From NCBI RefSeq assembly GCF_013346665.1, contig NZ_JABVBB010000034.1, positions 558,001-622,000 of the forward strand: a stretch of 64,000 nt of DNA. Reading direction: 5' to 3'. Of the stretch, positions 1 through 10,287 are shown in pieces. Below the pieces are notes generated by a model that was not told the origin of the DNA, searched no databases, and was given only the letters and a program-made list of their open reading frames with translations. How positions within the stretch are numbered: the first letter of the stretch is position 1; each line of letters opens with the position of its first letter. The position numbers and the translations under genes were made by a program. Origin of the DNA: Sulfitobacter maritimus (GTDB lineage: Bacteria; Pseudomonadota; Alphaproteobacteria; Rhodobacterales; Rhodobacteraceae).

Positions 1-693
1 GGCATCTGGCCTACGAAACTGCCCGAAGGGGTCGACGGTTGGCATGTGGGCAACCCGGTCCGCGCGGCAGTGCTGGACCGCGCTGGCTCTGCCTATATCC
101 CGCCGGGGGATTACCCGATGGAAGTGCTGGTCATGGGCGGCAGCCAAGGGGCGCGGATTTTGAGCGACGTGGTGCCGCCCGCACTGGCGGCCCTGCCGAT
201 GAACATGATCCACAACATCCGTGTCAGCCATCAGGCCCGCGAGGAAGATGGGCAGCGGGTTGCCGACTACTACGCCGAATCCGGCATCCACGCCGATGTG
301 CGCCCGTTTTTCGACGACGTGCCGCGCCGCATGTCCGAAGCGCAGCTGGTGATCAGCCGCTCGGGCGCGTCGAGCATCGCGGACCTCTCGGTTATTGGCC
401 GCCCGTCGATCCTGATCCCCTTTGCCGCCGCCGCCGGAGACCACCAAAGCGCCAACGCGCGTGGGTTGGTTGAAGCCGGGGCCGCGATCATGGTGCCGGA
501 GCGCAAGGCCAATCCCGAAGTCCTGACTGAGCAAATCCTGTCGGTTCTTGAAATGCCTGATGGGGCTTTGCAAATGTCACGCGCCGCCCTGTCCGTGGGC
601 AAACCTGACGCGGCCGAGACCTTGGCCGATATGGTTGAACATCTGAGCGCCCATGGAACACTTTCTTCCACAGAAGAGGAAAATCAGCAATGA
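1..693 (+). CDS. murG: MurG, undecaprenyl-PP-MurNAc-pentapeptide GlcNAc transferase (5' truncated by window edge)
   Basis: The frame is open from base 1, so only the last 230 residues are visible. MurG transfers GlcNAc from UDP-GlcNAc to lipid I, making lipid II at the inner face of the membrane. Visible family signatures are GNPVR near residue 17 of the fragment, which is the junction to the C-terminal Rossmann domain, the nucleotide-sugar loop GGSQGA (about 44-49), and a SRSGASS segment followed by GDHQSANA, typical of the UDP-GlcNAc pocket. The TGA stop overlaps the ATG of murC (ATGA at 690-693), so the two genes are very likely translationally coupled. An ATG at 46 lies inside the conserved domain and is not the real start. 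Confidence 0.96.
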   Translation, partial: GIWPTKLPEGVDGWHVGNPVRAAVLDRAGSAYIPPGDYPMEVLVMGGSQGARILSDVVPPALAALPMNMIHNIRVSHQAREEDGQRVADYYAESGIHADVRPFFDDVPRRMSEAQLVISRSGASSIADLSVIGRPSILIPFAAAAGDHQSANARGLVEAGAAIMVPERKANPEVLTEQILSVLEMPDGALQMSRAALSVGKPDAAETLADMVEHLSAHGTLSSTEEENQQ

Positions 694-2108
694 ACGATGC
701 GGCTACCAAACTGCCGACAGACGTCGGCCCGATCCATTTCGTCGGCATCGGCGGCATCGGCATGTCAGGCATTGCCGAAGTGCTGCTGAACCACGGCTAC
801 CGGGTGCAGGGGTCGGACCTCAACACCACCAAGCTCACGGTGCGTCTGGCCGAATTGGGCGGGCGTATCTTTGAAGGGCAGGCGGCCGAGAACATTGGCG
901 ATGCGGCGGTGGTGGTGATTTCTTCGGCGATCAAACCCGGCAATGCCGAGCTGGACGAGGCCCGCCGCCGGGGCTTGCCTGTCGTGCGCCGGGCCGAGAT
1001 GCTGGCCGAGTTGATGCGTCTTAAATCCAACATCGCGGTGGCAGGCACCCACGGCAAGACGACGACGACCACCTTGGTAGCAGAACTGCTGGTCGCCGGG
1101 GGCATTGACCCCACGGTGATCAACGGCGGTGTGATCCACGCTTACGGCTCCAACGCGCGGATGGGACAGGGCGAGTGGATGGTGGTGGAGGCCGATGAGT
1201 CCGATGGCACCTTTAACCGCCTGCCTGCGACCATCGCCATTGTCACCAATATCGACCCAGAGCATATGGAGCATTGGGGCGATTTCGACACGCTGCGACA
1301 GGGGTTCTTGAACTTCGTGTCGAACATCCCCTTTTACGGGCTGGCGGTCTGCTGCATTGATCACCCTGAGGTGCAGTCATTGGTGGGCAAGATCACGGAC
1401 CGCCGTGTGCTGACCTATGGGTTCAACGTGCAATCTGATGTGCGCGCGGTGGGGCTGCATTATAAGGACGGGGTTGCCCATTTTGATGTGCACCTGCAGT
1501 CCGAAGGGGAAATCATCGAAGGCTGTGCGCTGCCGATGCCGGGAGATCACAATGTCTCGAACGCGCTGGCCGCTGTGGCGGTATCGCGGCACCTTGGCAT
1601 GAGCGCCGATAAAATCCGTACTGCGCTAAGCCGTTTCGGCGGCGTTAACCGAAGATTTACCCGCGTGGGCGAAGTTGACGGTGTGACCATTATTGATGAC
1701 TACGGCCACCACCCGGTTGAGATCGCAGCCGTGCTGAAAGCCGCGCGGCAAGCCAGCGCGGGGCGGGTGATCGCCGTGCACCAACCGCACCGCTATTCGC
1801 GGCTGCACCATCATTTTGATGAGTTCTGCGCCTGTTTCAATGACGCGGATGTCGTCGGCATCGCGGATGTCTATGCCGCAGGCGAAGACCCGATCCCCGG
1901 CGCGGACCGTGACGGGCTGGTAACCGGCCTGATCCAGCATGGCCACCGCCAAGCCTATCCGGTTGAAGATGCCGAGGCGTTGACCGAATTGGTTCTGCGC
2001 GAGACACGGCCAGGCGATATCGTCGTCTGCCTTGGCGCGGGGACGATTAGCGCTTGGGCCAATGAGTTGCCCAACGCTCTGCGCACGGCCAAGGAGGCGG
2101 CAGCGTGA
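690..2108 (+). CDS. murC: MurC, UDP-N-acetylmuramate--L-alanine ligase
   Basis: Cytoplasmic ATP-dependent ligase that adds L-Ala to UDP-MurNAc, the first amino acid of the peptidoglycan stem. At 472 residues it has normal family length. Visible are the N-terminal UDP-binding glycine loop GIGGIGMSG (about 19-27), the Mur ligase P-loop [10 protein letters not shown] (about 119-128), the EADESDGTF catalytic segment (about 167) and the C-terminal [10 protein letters not shown] motif characteristic of MurC. The ATG start overlaps the murG stop. The stop (2106-2108) overlaps the ATG of the next small membrane protein at 2105, continuing a tightly packed operon. Confidence 0.98.
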   Translation: MNDAATKLPTDVGPIHFVGIGGIGMSGIAEVLLNHGYRVQGSDLNTTKLTVRLAELGGRIFEGQAAENIGDAAVVVISSAIKPGNAELDEARRRGLPVVRRAEMLAELMRLKSNIAVAGTHGKTTTTTLVAELLVAGGIDPTVINGGVIHAYGSNARMGQGEWMVVEADESDGTFNRLPATIAIVTNIDPEHMEHWGDFDTLRQGFLNFVSNIPFYGLAVCCIDHPEVQSLVGKITDRRVLTYGFNVQSDVRAVGLHYKDGVAHFDVHLQSEGEIIEGCALPMPGDHNVSNALAAVAVSRHLGMSADKIRTALSRFGGVNRRFTRVGEVDGVTIIDDYGHHPVEIAAVLKAARQASAGRVIAVHQPHRYSRLHHHFDEFCACFNDADVVGIADVYAAGEDPIPGADRDGLVTGLIQHGHRQAYPVEDAEALTELVLRETRPGDIVVCLGAGTISAWANELPNALRTAKEAAA

Positions 2109-2356
2109 CCTTGGCTTGGCTGTCGATCCTTTGGGTCTTCGGCTCTGTGGCTGTGGCCATGCTTCCCCTGCGGCATCAATATCTGCCGGGGCTGGTGTTA
2201 TTGCTTGCCGCTCCGGTTCTGATCGCGGCAATTGGGGTAGTTCATTCGTGGCTCTTGGCGCTGGCCGCTGGGGCCGCCTTTGTTTCGATGTTTCGCAATC
2301 CTTTGCGCTACGTCGCGGCCCGGCTACGCGGTGAAACGCCGGAGCCTGTGCAATGA
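2105..2356 (+). CDS. DUF2484-type small membrane protein, copy 1
   Basis: An 83-residue hydrophobic protein with two or three predicted membrane segments (about 3-20, 25-45, 47-63) and a basic C-terminal tail containing [12 protein letters not shown]. It matches the kind of small protein (DUF2484) that I recall sitting between murC and murB in Rhodobacterales. It overlaps murC by 4 nt and the next gene by 4 nt (ATGA at 2353-2356). The following gene appears to be a paralog: both have a hydrophobic start, an LAM-P motif, a central W, and an R-P-x-Y-x-AR-LR ending. Function is unknown. The context suggests a membrane partner of the cell-wall or divisome machinery, but nothing in the sequence proves it. 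Confidence 0.8.
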   Translation: MTLAWLSILWVFGSVAVAMLPLRHQYLPGLVLLLAAPVLIAAIGVVHSWLLALAAGAAFVSMFRNPLRYVAARLRGETPEPVQ

Positions 2357-2625
2357 GCCTTTCTCTGGTCCTTGTTTGCTTTTGGTTCGTGATTGCCAAT
2401 ATCCTTGCCATGACGCCAAGCAAGGATTTCCACTGGCGTAACGCCTATGTGCTCATCGCCGTTGGCATTCCCATCGTAGGCTTCGCCACCATGCAGCACG
2501 GGCCGTGGGTCGGCCTGTTGGTCTTGGCTGGCGGCTGTTCGGTGCTGCGCTGGCCGGTGATCTATTTCGCCCGTTGGCTGCGGCGGCGGAGCGGCGGGCT
2601 GCGGCATAGGGGGCCAGCAGAATGA
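2353..2625 (+). CDS. DUF2484-type small membrane protein, copy 2
   Basis: A 90-residue membrane protein with hydrophobic stretches at about 3-20, 31-46 and 50-63, then the basic tail WPVIYFARWLRRR. It resembles the preceding protein in length, segment spacing and tail motif, so the pair looks like an old tandem duplication. It overlaps its upstream neighbour by 4 nt, and its TGA (2623-2625) overlaps the ATG of the next gene at 2622. Expression should therefore follow murC closely. No catalytic residues are recognisable. Confidence 0.8.
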   Translation: MSLSLVLVCFWFVIANILAMTPSKDFHWRNAYVLIAVGIPIVGFATMQHGPWVGLLVLAGGCSVLRWPVIYFARWLRRRSGGLRHRGPAE

Positions 2626-2921
2626 CGGTGACGCCTACGCTTGTGGCGTTGCTGAGTGTTTTCGCTGTCTGGTTCTTTGCCTGTATCTGGACAGGATACC
2701 GACTGCGCGTCTGGCTGTTTTTCGTGGTGCTTGCTGTGGGCCTTGGCCTGAATGCAACCTGGATGGTGTTGGGCCTCAACGCGCGGGTGTTGGAACCCCA
2801 TGCGCTGCTCGCTCAGGTCTCTGTTATCCTCTACGCAGTTGGCGGTTTTGGCTTTGGCTGGTTGGCGGGCCGCGTGGTCTTGCGGTGGCGCGAAAGCCGC
2901 GTCGACAAGGACGACGCTTGA
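2622..2921 (+). CDS. Small three-helix membrane protein of unknown function
   Basis: A 99-residue protein with three clear hydrophobic segments (about 6-24, 28-49, 63-86) and a charged C-terminus ending RESRVDKDDA, probably cytoplasmic. I do not recognise a named family with certainty. It overlaps the second DUF2484-type gene by 4 nt and precedes murB by 38 nt. It is probably co-transcribed with the cell-wall genes. Three unknown membrane proteins in a row between murC and murB suggest a lineage-specific envelope module. Confidence 0.75.
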   Translation: MTVTPTLVALLSVFAVWFFACIWTGYRLRVWLFFVVLAVGLGLNATWMVLGLNARVLEPHALLAQVSVILYAVGGFGFGWLAGRVVLRWRESRVDKDDA

Positions 2922-2959
2922 CGGTTTGCCCCGCCGCGCAAATAGGCTAAGTCCGCCTC

Positions 2960-3907
2960 ATGACCAAGCTGAATATACCCGATCTGCGCGGCAAGCTGAC
3001 GCCTGAACGCGCCCTGAGCGACCTGACATGGCTGCGCGTTGGCGGCCCTGCGGACTACCTGTTTCAACCTGCCGATCTGGATGATCTATGCCTTTTCATG
3101 CGGCGCTTGCCGCAGGGGGTCGAGGTCTTTCCGATGGGTGTCGGCTCTAACCTCATTGTGCGCGATGGCGGGCTTCGGGCGGTGGTGATCCGTCTGGGGC
3201 GTGGGTTTAACGGCATTGAGATAGAGGGCGATCGCGTCACCGCCGGGGCCGCGGCGCTGGACGCCCATGTGGCGCGTAAAGCGGCGGATGCGGGGCTTGA
3301 CCTCACGTTTCTGCGGACCATTCCCGGCAGTATCGGCGGAGCCTTGCGCATGAATGCAGGCTGCTACGGCAGCTATACGGCGGATCATTTCGTCTCGGCC
3401 AAGGCTGTGACCCGCGCCGGAGAGGTTGTGACCCTAACCGCAGATGACCTAAATTTCCGCTATCGCCAGACCGACCTGTCGCCCGGTGCGGTGCTGGTCA
3501 GCGCCACCTTTGCGCCACCCAAAGGCGTCGCGGAAGAGTTGCATGCGCGGATGGAAAACCAGCTTGCCAAACGCGACGAAACCCAACCCACAAAGGACCG
3601 CAGCGCCGGATCGACCTTTCGCAACCCGGCCGGATTCTCGTCCACCGGGAAGGTCGATGATGTGCACGACCTAAAGGCGTGGAAGGTGATCGACGATGCC
3701 GGGATGCGCGGGGCCACACGCGGCGGTGCGCAGATGAGTCCGAAGCATTCCAACTTCCTCATCAACACCGGTGAGGCCACGGCAGATGACCTCGAATCAT
3801 TGGGTGAGGAAGTGCGAAAAAAGGTTTACGCTTCAAGCGGTATAAGGCTAGAATGGGAAATTAAGCGCATCGGTGAAAAATTGGGTGAACCGGTGTCGCA
3901 AAGCTAA
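2960..3907 (+). CDS. murB: MurB, UDP-N-acetylenolpyruvoylglucosamine reductase
   Basis: FAD-dependent cytoplasmic reductase that converts UDP-GlcNAc-enolpyruvate to UDP-MurNAc with NADPH. The 315 residues carry the VAO/PCMH-type FAD fold: [12 protein letters not shown] (about 61-72) and [17 protein letters not shown] (about 119-135) bind [12 protein letters not shown] near residue 217 supplies the proton-donating Ser, and a C-terminal EWEIKRIG near 298 carries the conserved Glu. The lack of a long Tyr-loop insert agrees with the shorter type II-like form. It sits inside the dcw cluster between the small membrane genes and ddl. Confidence 0.97.
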   Translation: MTKLNIPDLRGKLTPERALSDLTWLRVGGPADYLFQPADLDDLCLFMRRLPQGVEVFPMGVGSNLIVRDGGLRAVVIRLGRGFNGIEIEGDRVTAGAAALDAHVARKAADAGLDLTFLRTIPGSIGGALRMNAGCYGSYTADHFVSAKAVTRAGEVVTLTADDLNFRYRQTDLSPGAVLVSATFAPPKGVAEELHARMENQLAKRDETQPTKDRSAGSTFRNPAGFSSTGKVDDVHDLKAWKVIDDAGMRGATRGGAQMSPKHSNFLINTGEATADDLESLGEEVRKKVYASSGIRLEWEIKRIGEKLGEPVSQS

Positions 3908-3993
3908 GCCGTTAGGCGATAGCCAATGCAGACGGCAAAGCAACGATAACAATGATAGGGGCCGCAAACGGCCCGAGGCAAAGAGGCACTTTG

Positions 3994-4917
3994 GTGGGTA
4001 CGTCGAGCGGACACTCCCCGACAGTGGCGGTATTGATGGGCGGACCTTCGGCTGAGCGCGAGGTGTCTTTGTCCAGCGGGCGCGCATGCGCAGCTGCCCT
4101 ACGGGAACATGGCGGATATAAGGTGGTCGAGGTTGATGCTGGCCGCGATCTCTGCGCCGTATTGACGGATCTCCAGCCTGACGCCGTTTTGAACTGTCTG
4201 CATGGCCGATGGGGCGAAGATGGCTGCGTGCAGGGACTGCTCGAATGGCTGCATATTCCCTACACACATTCCGGGGTGCTGGCCTCGGCGCTGGCGATGG
4301 ACAAGCAGCGCTCCAAGGAAGTGTTCCGCCATGCGGGGCTGCCGGTGCTGGAAAGCGTCATCGCGCCTAAGGCCGACGTCATGGCGCAGCACGTGCTGAC
4401 CCCGCCCTATGTGGTGAAGCCCAACAACGAAGGCTCATCGGTTGGCGTCTATTTGATCGCAGAGGACAACAACGGCCCACCGCAGCTGTCCGACGATATG
4501 CCGGATGAGGTGATGGTAGAGACCTTCGCACCGGGGCGTGAGTTAACCACCACCGTGATGGGCGACCGCGCGCTTGGCGTGACCGATATTATCACCACAG
4601 GTTGGTATGACTACGACGCCAAATACAAGCCCGGCGGTTCGCGCCATGTGGTGCCTGCGGACCTGCCCGACGACATCACCGCGCTGTGCCTCGAATACGC
4701 CCGTCGTGCGCATGATGCGCTTGGGTGCCGGGGCATCAGCCGCACCGATTTCCGGTGGGATGAAGCCCGTGGTGCCGAAGGGTTGATCTTGCTGGAGACC
4801 AACACCCAGCCCGGCATGACCGCGACCTCGCTGTCGCCGGAGCAGGCGGCTGCGGTGGGCATCTCTTTCCCCGCGCTTTGCGCTTGGATGGTGGAGGACG
4901 CCTCATGCGATCGCTGA
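3994..4917 (+). CDS. ddl: Ddl, D-alanine--D-alanine ligase
   Basis: ATP-grasp ligase that makes the D-Ala-D-Ala dipeptide for MurF. Family marks are the N-terminal [19 protein letters not shown], the ATP-grasp stretch [12 protein letters not shown] and the C-terminal metal/substrate segment [17 protein letters not shown] chose the GTG at 3994 because AGAGG (3982-3986) lies 7 nt upstream and the resulting N-terminus (307 aa) fits the family. An in-frame ATG at 3952 would add 14 non-conserved residues and has no clear ribosome site. The 3' end overlaps ftsQ by 13 nt. Confidence 0.95.
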   Translation: MGTSSGHSPTVAVLMGGPSAEREVSLSSGRACAAALREHGGYKVVEVDAGRDLCAVLTDLQPDAVLNCLHGRWGEDGCVQGLLEWLHIPYTHSGVLASALAMDKQRSKEVFRHAGLPVLESVIAPKADVMAQHVLTPPYVVKPNNEGSSVGVYLIAEDNNGPPQLSDDMPDEVMVETFAPGRELTTTVMGDRALGVTDIITTGWYDYDAKYKPGGSRHVVPADLPDDITALCLEYARRAHDALGCRGISRTDFRWDEARGAEGLILLETNTQPGMTATSLSPEQAAAVGISFPALCAWMVEDASCDR

Positions 4918-5786
4918 TCCGCCGCCGTCCTGAAACCCCCAAAGCCGATCCCGCACCGTCGCGTTGGTCGTGGCGCATGCAGCGTTTGATGCTCACGCCG
5001 GGCTTTCGCTTTGCCCTGCGCATTGGGTTGCCCTTCACGCTCAGTCTTCTGGCTGGCACGATTTACCTGTCGGACGAAGACCGGCGCGGCGCTGTAATGC
5101 AGACCATCGCCGATCTGCGCGCCAGTATCCAAGAGCGTCCCGAATTCATGGTCAAACTCATGGCCATTGACGGTGCCAGCGACCGGCTGGCACGGGAAAT
5201 CCGCGCTGCGGTGCCGCTGGAATTTCCGCTGTCGTCTTTCGACTTTGACCTGACCGAGTTGCGCGAACAGGTGACCGCAATCAATGGCGTGCGGCAGGCC
5301 AATGTCCGCATCCGGCCGGGTGGCGTCTTGCAAATTGACGTGACCCCCCGCGTGCCGGTGGCCGTGTGGCGCAACGCTGAGGGGCTGGCGCTGGTCGACA
5401 AGACCGGCGCGCATGTGACCAAGATCGCGTCGCGTGCAGAACAGGCCGATTTGCCGCTGATCGCTGGCGACGGGGCGGCAGAGCACGTCCCCGAAGCGTT
5501 GCGGTTGATCGCAGCGGCCAGCGTGATGGGCGACCGCCTGCGCGGCTTGGTGCGCGTGGGCGAGCGCCGTTGGGATGTGGTGCTGGACCGCGACCAGCGC
5601 ATCATGCTTCCCGAAGAAAACGCCGTTCAGGCGCTGGAACGGGTGATTGCGCTGGAAGGCGCACAAGAAGTCCTTACGCGTGATGTCGCGCGGGTGGACA
5701 TGCGGTTGGCGTCAAGACCAACGCTTAGAATGAACGAAGATGCCACCCGCGAATGGTGGCACATCAGGCAGCTTTCCGGCCAGTAA
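4905..5786 (+). CDS. ftsQ: FtsQ, cell division protein
   Basis: Bitopic inner-membrane divisome protein linking early and late division proteins. From the ATG at 4905 it has 293 residues: a basic cytoplasmic N-terminus, one transmembrane helix (about 40-57), and a periplasmic POTRA domain beginning near [17 protein letters not shown], followed by the beta domain ([22 protein letters not shown]). The start is supported by GGAGGA at 4893-4898, inside the ddl 3' end. An upstream in-frame ATG at 4878 has no comparable site. The overlap with ddl suggests coupled translation. Confidence 0.94.
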   Translation: MRSLIRRRPETPKADPAPSRWSWRMQRLMLTPGFRFALRIGLPFTLSLLAGTIYLSDEDRRGAVMQTIADLRASIQERPEFMVKLMAIDGASDRLAREIRAAVPLEFPLSSFDFDLTELREQVTAINGVRQANVRIRPGGVLQIDVTPRVPVAVWRNAEGLALVDKTGAHVTKIASRAEQADLPLIAGDGAAEHVPEALRLIAAASVMGDRLRGLVRVGERRWDVVLDRDQRIMLPEENAVQALERVIALEGAQEVLTRDVARVDMRLASRPTLRMNEDATREWWHIRQLSGQ

Positions 5787-5816
5787 GATGGCCTTTGGGA
5801 TCGGGACAGTAACAAA

Positions 5817-7151
5817 ATGATGGACCTATACGACAGTCAGCGTTCGATGCGGCATATGCGCAAATTGGCGATCCAACGCGGGGTGGTCGCCATTCTGGAC
5901 GTGGGCAGTTCCAAGATCGCCTGTCTGGTGTTGCGCTTCGACGGGATTGGCCTTGATGGTGGCGACGGCGACATTGGCTCGCTGGCCGGGCAGTCGGGCT
6001 TTCGGGTCATCGGGGCTGCGACCACCCGGTCGCGCGGTGTGCGCTTTGGCGAGATCTGCGCCATGGGCGAGACCGAACGGGCCATCCGCACCGCGCTGCA
6101 AGCGGCGCAGAAAATGGCGGGCATTCGTGTTGACCACGTCATCGCCTGTTTCTCGGGCGGGGAGCCGCGCAGCTATGGGCTGGATGCTTCGGTGGAGTTG
6201 GAAGGCCAGTCGGTTTCCGAGCAAGACGTGGCGCGGGTGCTGGCAGGCTGTGATGTGCCGGAATACGGCGAGGGGCGCGAAGTCTTGCACGCCCAACCGG
6301 TGAATTTTGCGTTGGATCACCGCTCTGGTCTGGCCGACCCGCGTGGGCAGTTGGGCAACAGCCTGTCGGTAGACATGCATATGCTGACGGTTGATGCGGA
6401 TACGGTGCAGCATCTGGCCCATTGTATTAAGCGTTGTGATTTGGAACTCGCCGGCATCGCCTCGTCCTCCTATGCGTCGGGCATCTCGGCTCTGGTTGAG
6501 GATGAGCAGGAATTGGGCGCGGCCTGTATCGACATGGGCGGCGGCACTACTGGTGTCTCGATCTTTATCAAGAAACATATGATCTATGCCGATACCGTGC
6601 GCATGGGCGGCGATCACGTGACCTCTGACATCTCCATGGGGCTACAGGTGCCCACGGCCAATGCAGAGCGGATCAAGACCTTCTACGGCGGTGTCCATGC
6701 GACCGGGATGGACGACCGCGACATGATCGAGATCGGCGGTGAGACGGGCGATTATGAGCATGACCGCCGCACCGCCAGCCGCGCTGAGTTGATTGGCATC
6801 ATGCGCCCGCGCGTCGAAGAGATCCTCGAAGAGGTCCGCGTTCGGCTGGATGCCGCTGGTTTTGACCACTTGCCAAGCCAGCAGATTGTACTTACGGGGG
6901 CGGGCAGCCAGATTCCGGGTCTGGATGGGTTGGCGAGCAAGATCCTCGGCCAGCAGGTGCGTCTGGGGCGTCCGCTGCGTGTGCATGGGCTGCCGCAGGC
7001 CGCAACAGGGCCGGGCTTTGCCTCCGCGGTAGGGCTTGCGCTCTTTGCCGCGCATCCGCAAGACGAATGGTGGGATTTCGACATTCCCGCCGATCGCTAC
7101 CCGTCGCGGTCGCTCAAACGTGCGGTGAAATGGTTCCGTGACAATTGGTGA
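5817..7151 (+). CDS. ftsA: FtsA, actin-like FtsZ membrane anchor
   Basis: Actin/Hsp70-fold ATPase that tethers FtsZ filaments to the membrane and recruits later divisome proteins. The 444 residues show the phosphate-1 loop AILDVGSSKIACLV (about 25-38), a second phosphate loop CIDMGGGTTGVSIF (about 237), the adenosine segment IVLTGAGSQIPGL and a C-terminal amphipathic helix ending VKWFRDNW, the membrane-targeting sequence. The first residues are poorly conserved and the upstream ribosome site is weak, so the exact start (5817, 5820 or a Met about ten codons later) is uncertain. It lies 30 nt after ftsQ and 174 nt before ftsZ. Confidence 0.95.
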   Translation: MMDLYDSQRSMRHMRKLAIQRGVVAILDVGSSKIACLVLRFDGIGLDGGDGDIGSLAGQSGFRVIGAATTRSRGVRFGEICAMGETERAIRTALQAAQKMAGIRVDHVIACFSGGEPRSYGLDASVELEGQSVSEQDVARVLAGCDVPEYGEGREVLHAQPVNFALDHRSGLADPRGQLGNSLSVDMHMLTVDADTVQHLAHCIKRCDLELAGIASSSYASGISALVEDEQELGAACIDMGGGTTGVSIFIKKHMIYADTVRMGGDHVTSDISMGLQVPTANAERIKTFYGGVHATGMDDRDMIEIGGETGDYEHDRRTASRAELIGIMRPRVEEILEEVRVRLDAAGFDHLPSQQIVLTGAGSQIPGLDGLASKILGQQVRLGRPLRVHGLPQAATGPGFASAVGLALFAAHPQDEWWDFDIPADRYPSRSLKRAVKWFRDNW

Positions 7152-7325
7152 CCGCAATATCGGGTGTTTAACGCGAGATAAGGCGGAAACTGGCAAGTTT
7201 TTGCCCATATTTAGCGTCAAAACGATGTTTTTTAGGTGACGATGCAGCCCTATGCCGATAGGGTTGGGCAAATTTGGTCGAAAAAATCCCCGCGGGACGC
7301 GGGCAACTGGACAGGCGGACAGCAC

Positions 7326-8933
7326 ATGACACTCAACCTTTCAATGCCAGGACAAGATGATCTGAAACCCCGTATCACCGTCTTCGGTGTTGGCGGTGCT
7401 GGCGGCAACGCGGTCAACAACATGATCGAAAAGCAGCTGGACGGCGTTGATTTCGTTGTCGCGAACACAGATGCCCAAGCGTTGCAGCAGGCGCAGGCCG
7501 AAAACCGCGTTCAACTCGGCATCAAAGTGACCGAAGGTCTGGGCGCGGGCGCCCGTGCCTCTGTCGGCGCTGCGGCGGCTGAAGAGAGCATCGAACAGAT
7601 CGTCGACCACCTTGCTGGCGCACATATGTGCTTCATTACTGCCGGTATGGGCGGCGGCACCGGTACCGGTGCGGCGCCGATCATCGCGCAGGCCGCGCGG
7701 GAGCTTGGCGTGCTGACCGTTGGCGTTGTGACCAAACCCTTCCAGTTCGAAGGCGCCAAGCGCATGCGTCAGGCCGAGGACGGCGTTGAGACGCTGCAAA
7801 AGGTCGTCGACACGCTGATCATCATTCCGAACCAGAACCTTTTCCGTCTGGCGAATGAAAAAACCACCTTCACCGAAGCCTTTTCGCTCGCCGATGACGT
7901 GCTGTACCAAGGTGTGAAGGGCGTGACCGACCTGATGGTCCGTCCGGGTCTCATCAACCTCGACTTTGCCGACGTCCGCGCCGTGATGGACGAAATGGGC
8001 AAGGCGATGATGGGCACAGGCGAGGCCGAGGGCGAAGATCGCGCCATCCAAGCCGCTGAGAAAGCCATCGCCAACCCGCTGCTGGACGAAATCAGCCTGC
8101 GCGGTGCCAAGGGTGTTCTTATCAACATCACCGGCGGTCACGACCTGACCCTGTTCGAACTGGACGAAGCCGCCAACCGCATCCGCGAGGAAGTGGACCC
8201 AGAGGCGAACATCATCGTCGGTTCCACACTGGACGAAGCTCTGGGCGGCCTGATGCGCGTCAGCGTTGTTGCCACCGGCATCGATGCGACAGACGTGAAC
8301 ACCGAAATCCCGGTTCCGCGCCGTTCCATGAGCCAGCCTCTGCGTCAGAGCGTCTCGGTCGATGATGTGGCACAGGCTTCTGCTGCTCAAACCCCGGCGC
8401 CTGCACCTGTTGCGGCTGAGATGAAGCAAGAAGTCGAGCAAGCGCCGCTGTTCCAAGACCTTCAGTCTGAGCGCCAGCAGGACCGCTACGAAGAAGAGCA
8501 AGTTGTCGAGGATGACGATGGTCTGCCCGCACCGGCTTACCAGCCCGAAGTCGCCGCTTTCGAGCCGCGTCAGGAGCAGAACATCGAAGCCGAACCGGAA
8601 ACATTCGTGGCCCCGCGCGCCCCAACACCCGGCACGCCATCGCCCGAAGCACTGGCCCGTCTGCGCGCCGCCGCGCAAAAAGCCGCGCCCGAGCGTCAGG
8701 GCCAGCCGCAAGCCCAGCAGGGCGAGCAGGGGGACAAGGGTCGCTTTGGCATCAACTCCTTGATCAACCGGATGACCGGCCACGCCGAAGGTGAGCAGCA
8801 GCAGCGCCCGGCGCGTCAGCAGCCACCGGTGCAGACTCGCGCCTCTGCCGCCGCACCTCAGCCGCAGGAAAACAACGATCCAGACCAAGAGCGGATCGAA
8901 ATTCCCGCCTTCCTGCGTCGTCAGGCAAATTAA
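7326..8933 (+). CDS. ftsZ: FtsZ, tubulin-like cell division GTPase
   Basis: Polymerising GTPase that forms the division ring. From the ATG at 7326 it is 535 residues. The core has the nucleotide loop [12 protein letters not shown] (about 22-33), the tubulin signature [10 protein letters not shown] (about 109-118) and an [11 protein letters not shown] segment. A long disordered linker rich in Q, A, E and P spans about 335-520. It ends with [12 protein letters not shown], the conserved tail that binds FtsA. The long linker is common in alphaproteobacteria. An in-frame start at 7236 would add 30 unconserved residues, so I prefer 7326. A 174-nt gap upstream leaves room for its own promoter. Confidence 0.97.
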   Translation: MTLNLSMPGQDDLKPRITVFGVGGAGGNAVNNMIEKQLDGVDFVVANTDAQALQQAQAENRVQLGIKVTEGLGAGARASVGAAAAEESIEQIVDHLAGAHMCFITAGMGGGTGTGAAPIIAQAARELGVLTVGVVTKPFQFEGAKRMRQAEDGVETLQKVVDTLIIIPNQNLFRLANEKTTFTEAFSLADDVLYQGVKGVTDLMVRPGLINLDFADVRAVMDEMGKAMMGTGEAEGEDRAIQAAEKAIANPLLDEISLRGAKGVLINITGGHDLTLFELDEAANRIREEVDPEANIIVGSTLDEALGGLMRVSVVATGIDATDVNTEIPVPRRSMSQPLRQSVSVDDVAQASAAQTPAPAPVAAEMKQEVEQAPLFQDLQSERQQDRYEEEQVVEDDDGLPAPAYQPEVAAFEPRQEQNIEAEPETFVAPRAPTPGTPSPEALARLRAAAQKAAPERQGQPQAQQGEQGDKGRFGINSLINRMTGHAEGEQQQRPARQQPPVQTRASAAAPQPQENNDPDQERIEIPAFLRRQAN

Positions 8934-8955
8934 GTCGATCACATTAAGATCGGTT

Positions 8956-8982
8956 AGGGTCGCCTTCGGGGCGGCCCTTTTT
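8956..8982 (+). terminator. Rho-independent terminator after ftsZ
   Basis: A 9-bp stem (AGGGTCGCC / GGCGGCCCT, one G-T pair) closes a 5-nt loop (8965-8969) and is followed by a run of T. It lies 22 nt after the ftsZ stop and should separate ftsZ from lpxC. Confidence 0.85.
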
Positions 8983-9141
8983 CGTTTCAGATCAGGGCAT
9001 TACCGATCAATGGGCGTGACTGTGCCTGAATGTTACGCCCATGTTTCAGACCGTTGCAAAGATTGAGTTGAGCAAATCGAACCCGCCGCTTACCTCTGGG
9101 TTCAAGATACACGCAGATGTACGCAGATTGAGGATGCTTCC

Positions 9142-10065
9142 GTGCAAACAACAATTAAATCAGCGATCAGTTTCAGTGGCACAGGCCTGCACAGCGGCCT
9201 GCCTGCGACTGTTACTCTGCGTCCCGCTTCCGCGCACCATGGCATCTGGTTCTCGCGCAGCGATGTTGCTGTGGGCGATCGTATGATCCCGGCCCGCTGG
9301 GACGCGGTCAACCGTTCGCCGCTTTGCACGAAACTCGAAAACCCCACCGGCCTGTCGGTCTCGACTGTTGAGCATTTGATGGCAGCACTTGCGGGCTGTG
9401 GCATCCATAACGTGCTGATCGAAATCGACGGTCCCGAAGTGCCGATCCTTGATGGGTCCTCCGCCCCCTTCGTGCGCGGCATAATGCAACGCGGTATCCG
9501 CCAGCTTGCCGCACCTGTGATGGCTTTTGAGGTTCTGAAAACCGTGACTGTGCAGGACGGCGATGCTGTTGCCACGATTTCCCCATCTGACACGCTGCGC
9601 ATCGATTTTGAGATCGACTTTGCTGATGCGGCGATTGGCCATCAGAGCAAGTCTCTGGTGATGAACAACGGCTCATTTGCGCGTGAACTCTGTGACAGCC
9701 GGACCTTCTGCCGTCAGGCGGATGTTGAGGCGATGCAGGCCAACGGTCTGGCCCTTGGCGGTGCGCCGGGTGAAAACGCGGTGGTTTTTGACGGGGATGA
9801 AGTGCTCAGCCCCGGTGGCCTGCGCCACGCGGATGAACCTGTCCGGCACAAGATGCTCGACGCTCTGGGCGATCTCGCCTTGGCCGGTGCGCCGCTGCTG
9901 GGTCACTACCAAGGCACCCGCGCGGGTCATTCGCTGACCAACACGCTGCTGCGCAAACTGTTCGCCACGCCGGATGCTGTGCGGCTGGTTCCCTGTGATG
10001 CGCAGCAAGCCGTGCGTCTGCCGGGCTATGGCCTTGTTTGGGACGAAATTCCGGCCGTGGCCTAA
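9142..10065 (+). CDS. lpxC: LpxC, UDP-3-O-acyl-N-acetylglucosamine deacetylase
   Basis: Zinc amidase that catalyses the committed step of lipid A synthesis in the cytoplasm. The 307 residues contain the zinc-site His in VEHLMAAL (about 78), the second ligands in HKMLDALGDLALAG (His about 236, Asp about 240) and the catalytic His in GTRAGHSLTN (about 263). The start is a GTG with AGGA at 9131-9134, 7 nt upstream. A 10-bp direct repeat (9111-9130, ACGCAGAT-type) lies just upstream of the ribosome site. The ftsZ terminator and a 208-nt gap point to an independent promoter. Confidence 0.96.
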   Translation: MQTTIKSAISFSGTGLHSGLPATVTLRPASAHHGIWFSRSDVAVGDRMIPARWDAVNRSPLCTKLENPTGLSVSTVEHLMAALAGCGIHNVLIEIDGPEVPILDGSSAPFVRGIMQRGIRQLAAPVMAFEVLKTVTVQDGDAVATISPSDTLRIDFEIDFADAAIGHQSKSLVMNNGSFARELCDSRTFCRQADVEAMQANGLALGGAPGENAVVFDGDEVLSPGGLRHADEPVRHKMLDALGDLALAGAPLLGHYQGTRAGHSLTNTLLRKLFATPDAVRLVPCDAQQAVRLPGYGLVWDEIPAVA

Positions 10066-10287
10066 GGGCCGGGCCAACAACCCCAGCAAGGGACGATGTG
10101 CCATTGAACGCGTTGCCCATGCCTTGTATTCCTTAACGCGAAGTGACAAGCCTGATGCTGCGCGGGCGCCGTTGCGTGACTGCCATTCGGCGGGGCGAAA
10201 TGGGCGTTTTGCGTGGCAAATTAATGTGCTAGTCACATGCGCAAGAGGGTCTTTGACCATGGGTTCGACGATGCAAGGGGTACAGGC

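Noticed and set aside
7168..7182. TTAA-N7-TAAG upstream of ftsZ resembling a CtrA site
   Set aside because: Only one half-site matches TTAA, and such short motifs occur by chance. CtrA control of ftsZ is not established in Rhodobacterales.
7341..8942. 533-codon open frame antisense to ftsZ
   Set aside because: This is a GC-rich shadow of ftsZ. The sense protein has full family motifs, and the antisense product resembles nothing known.
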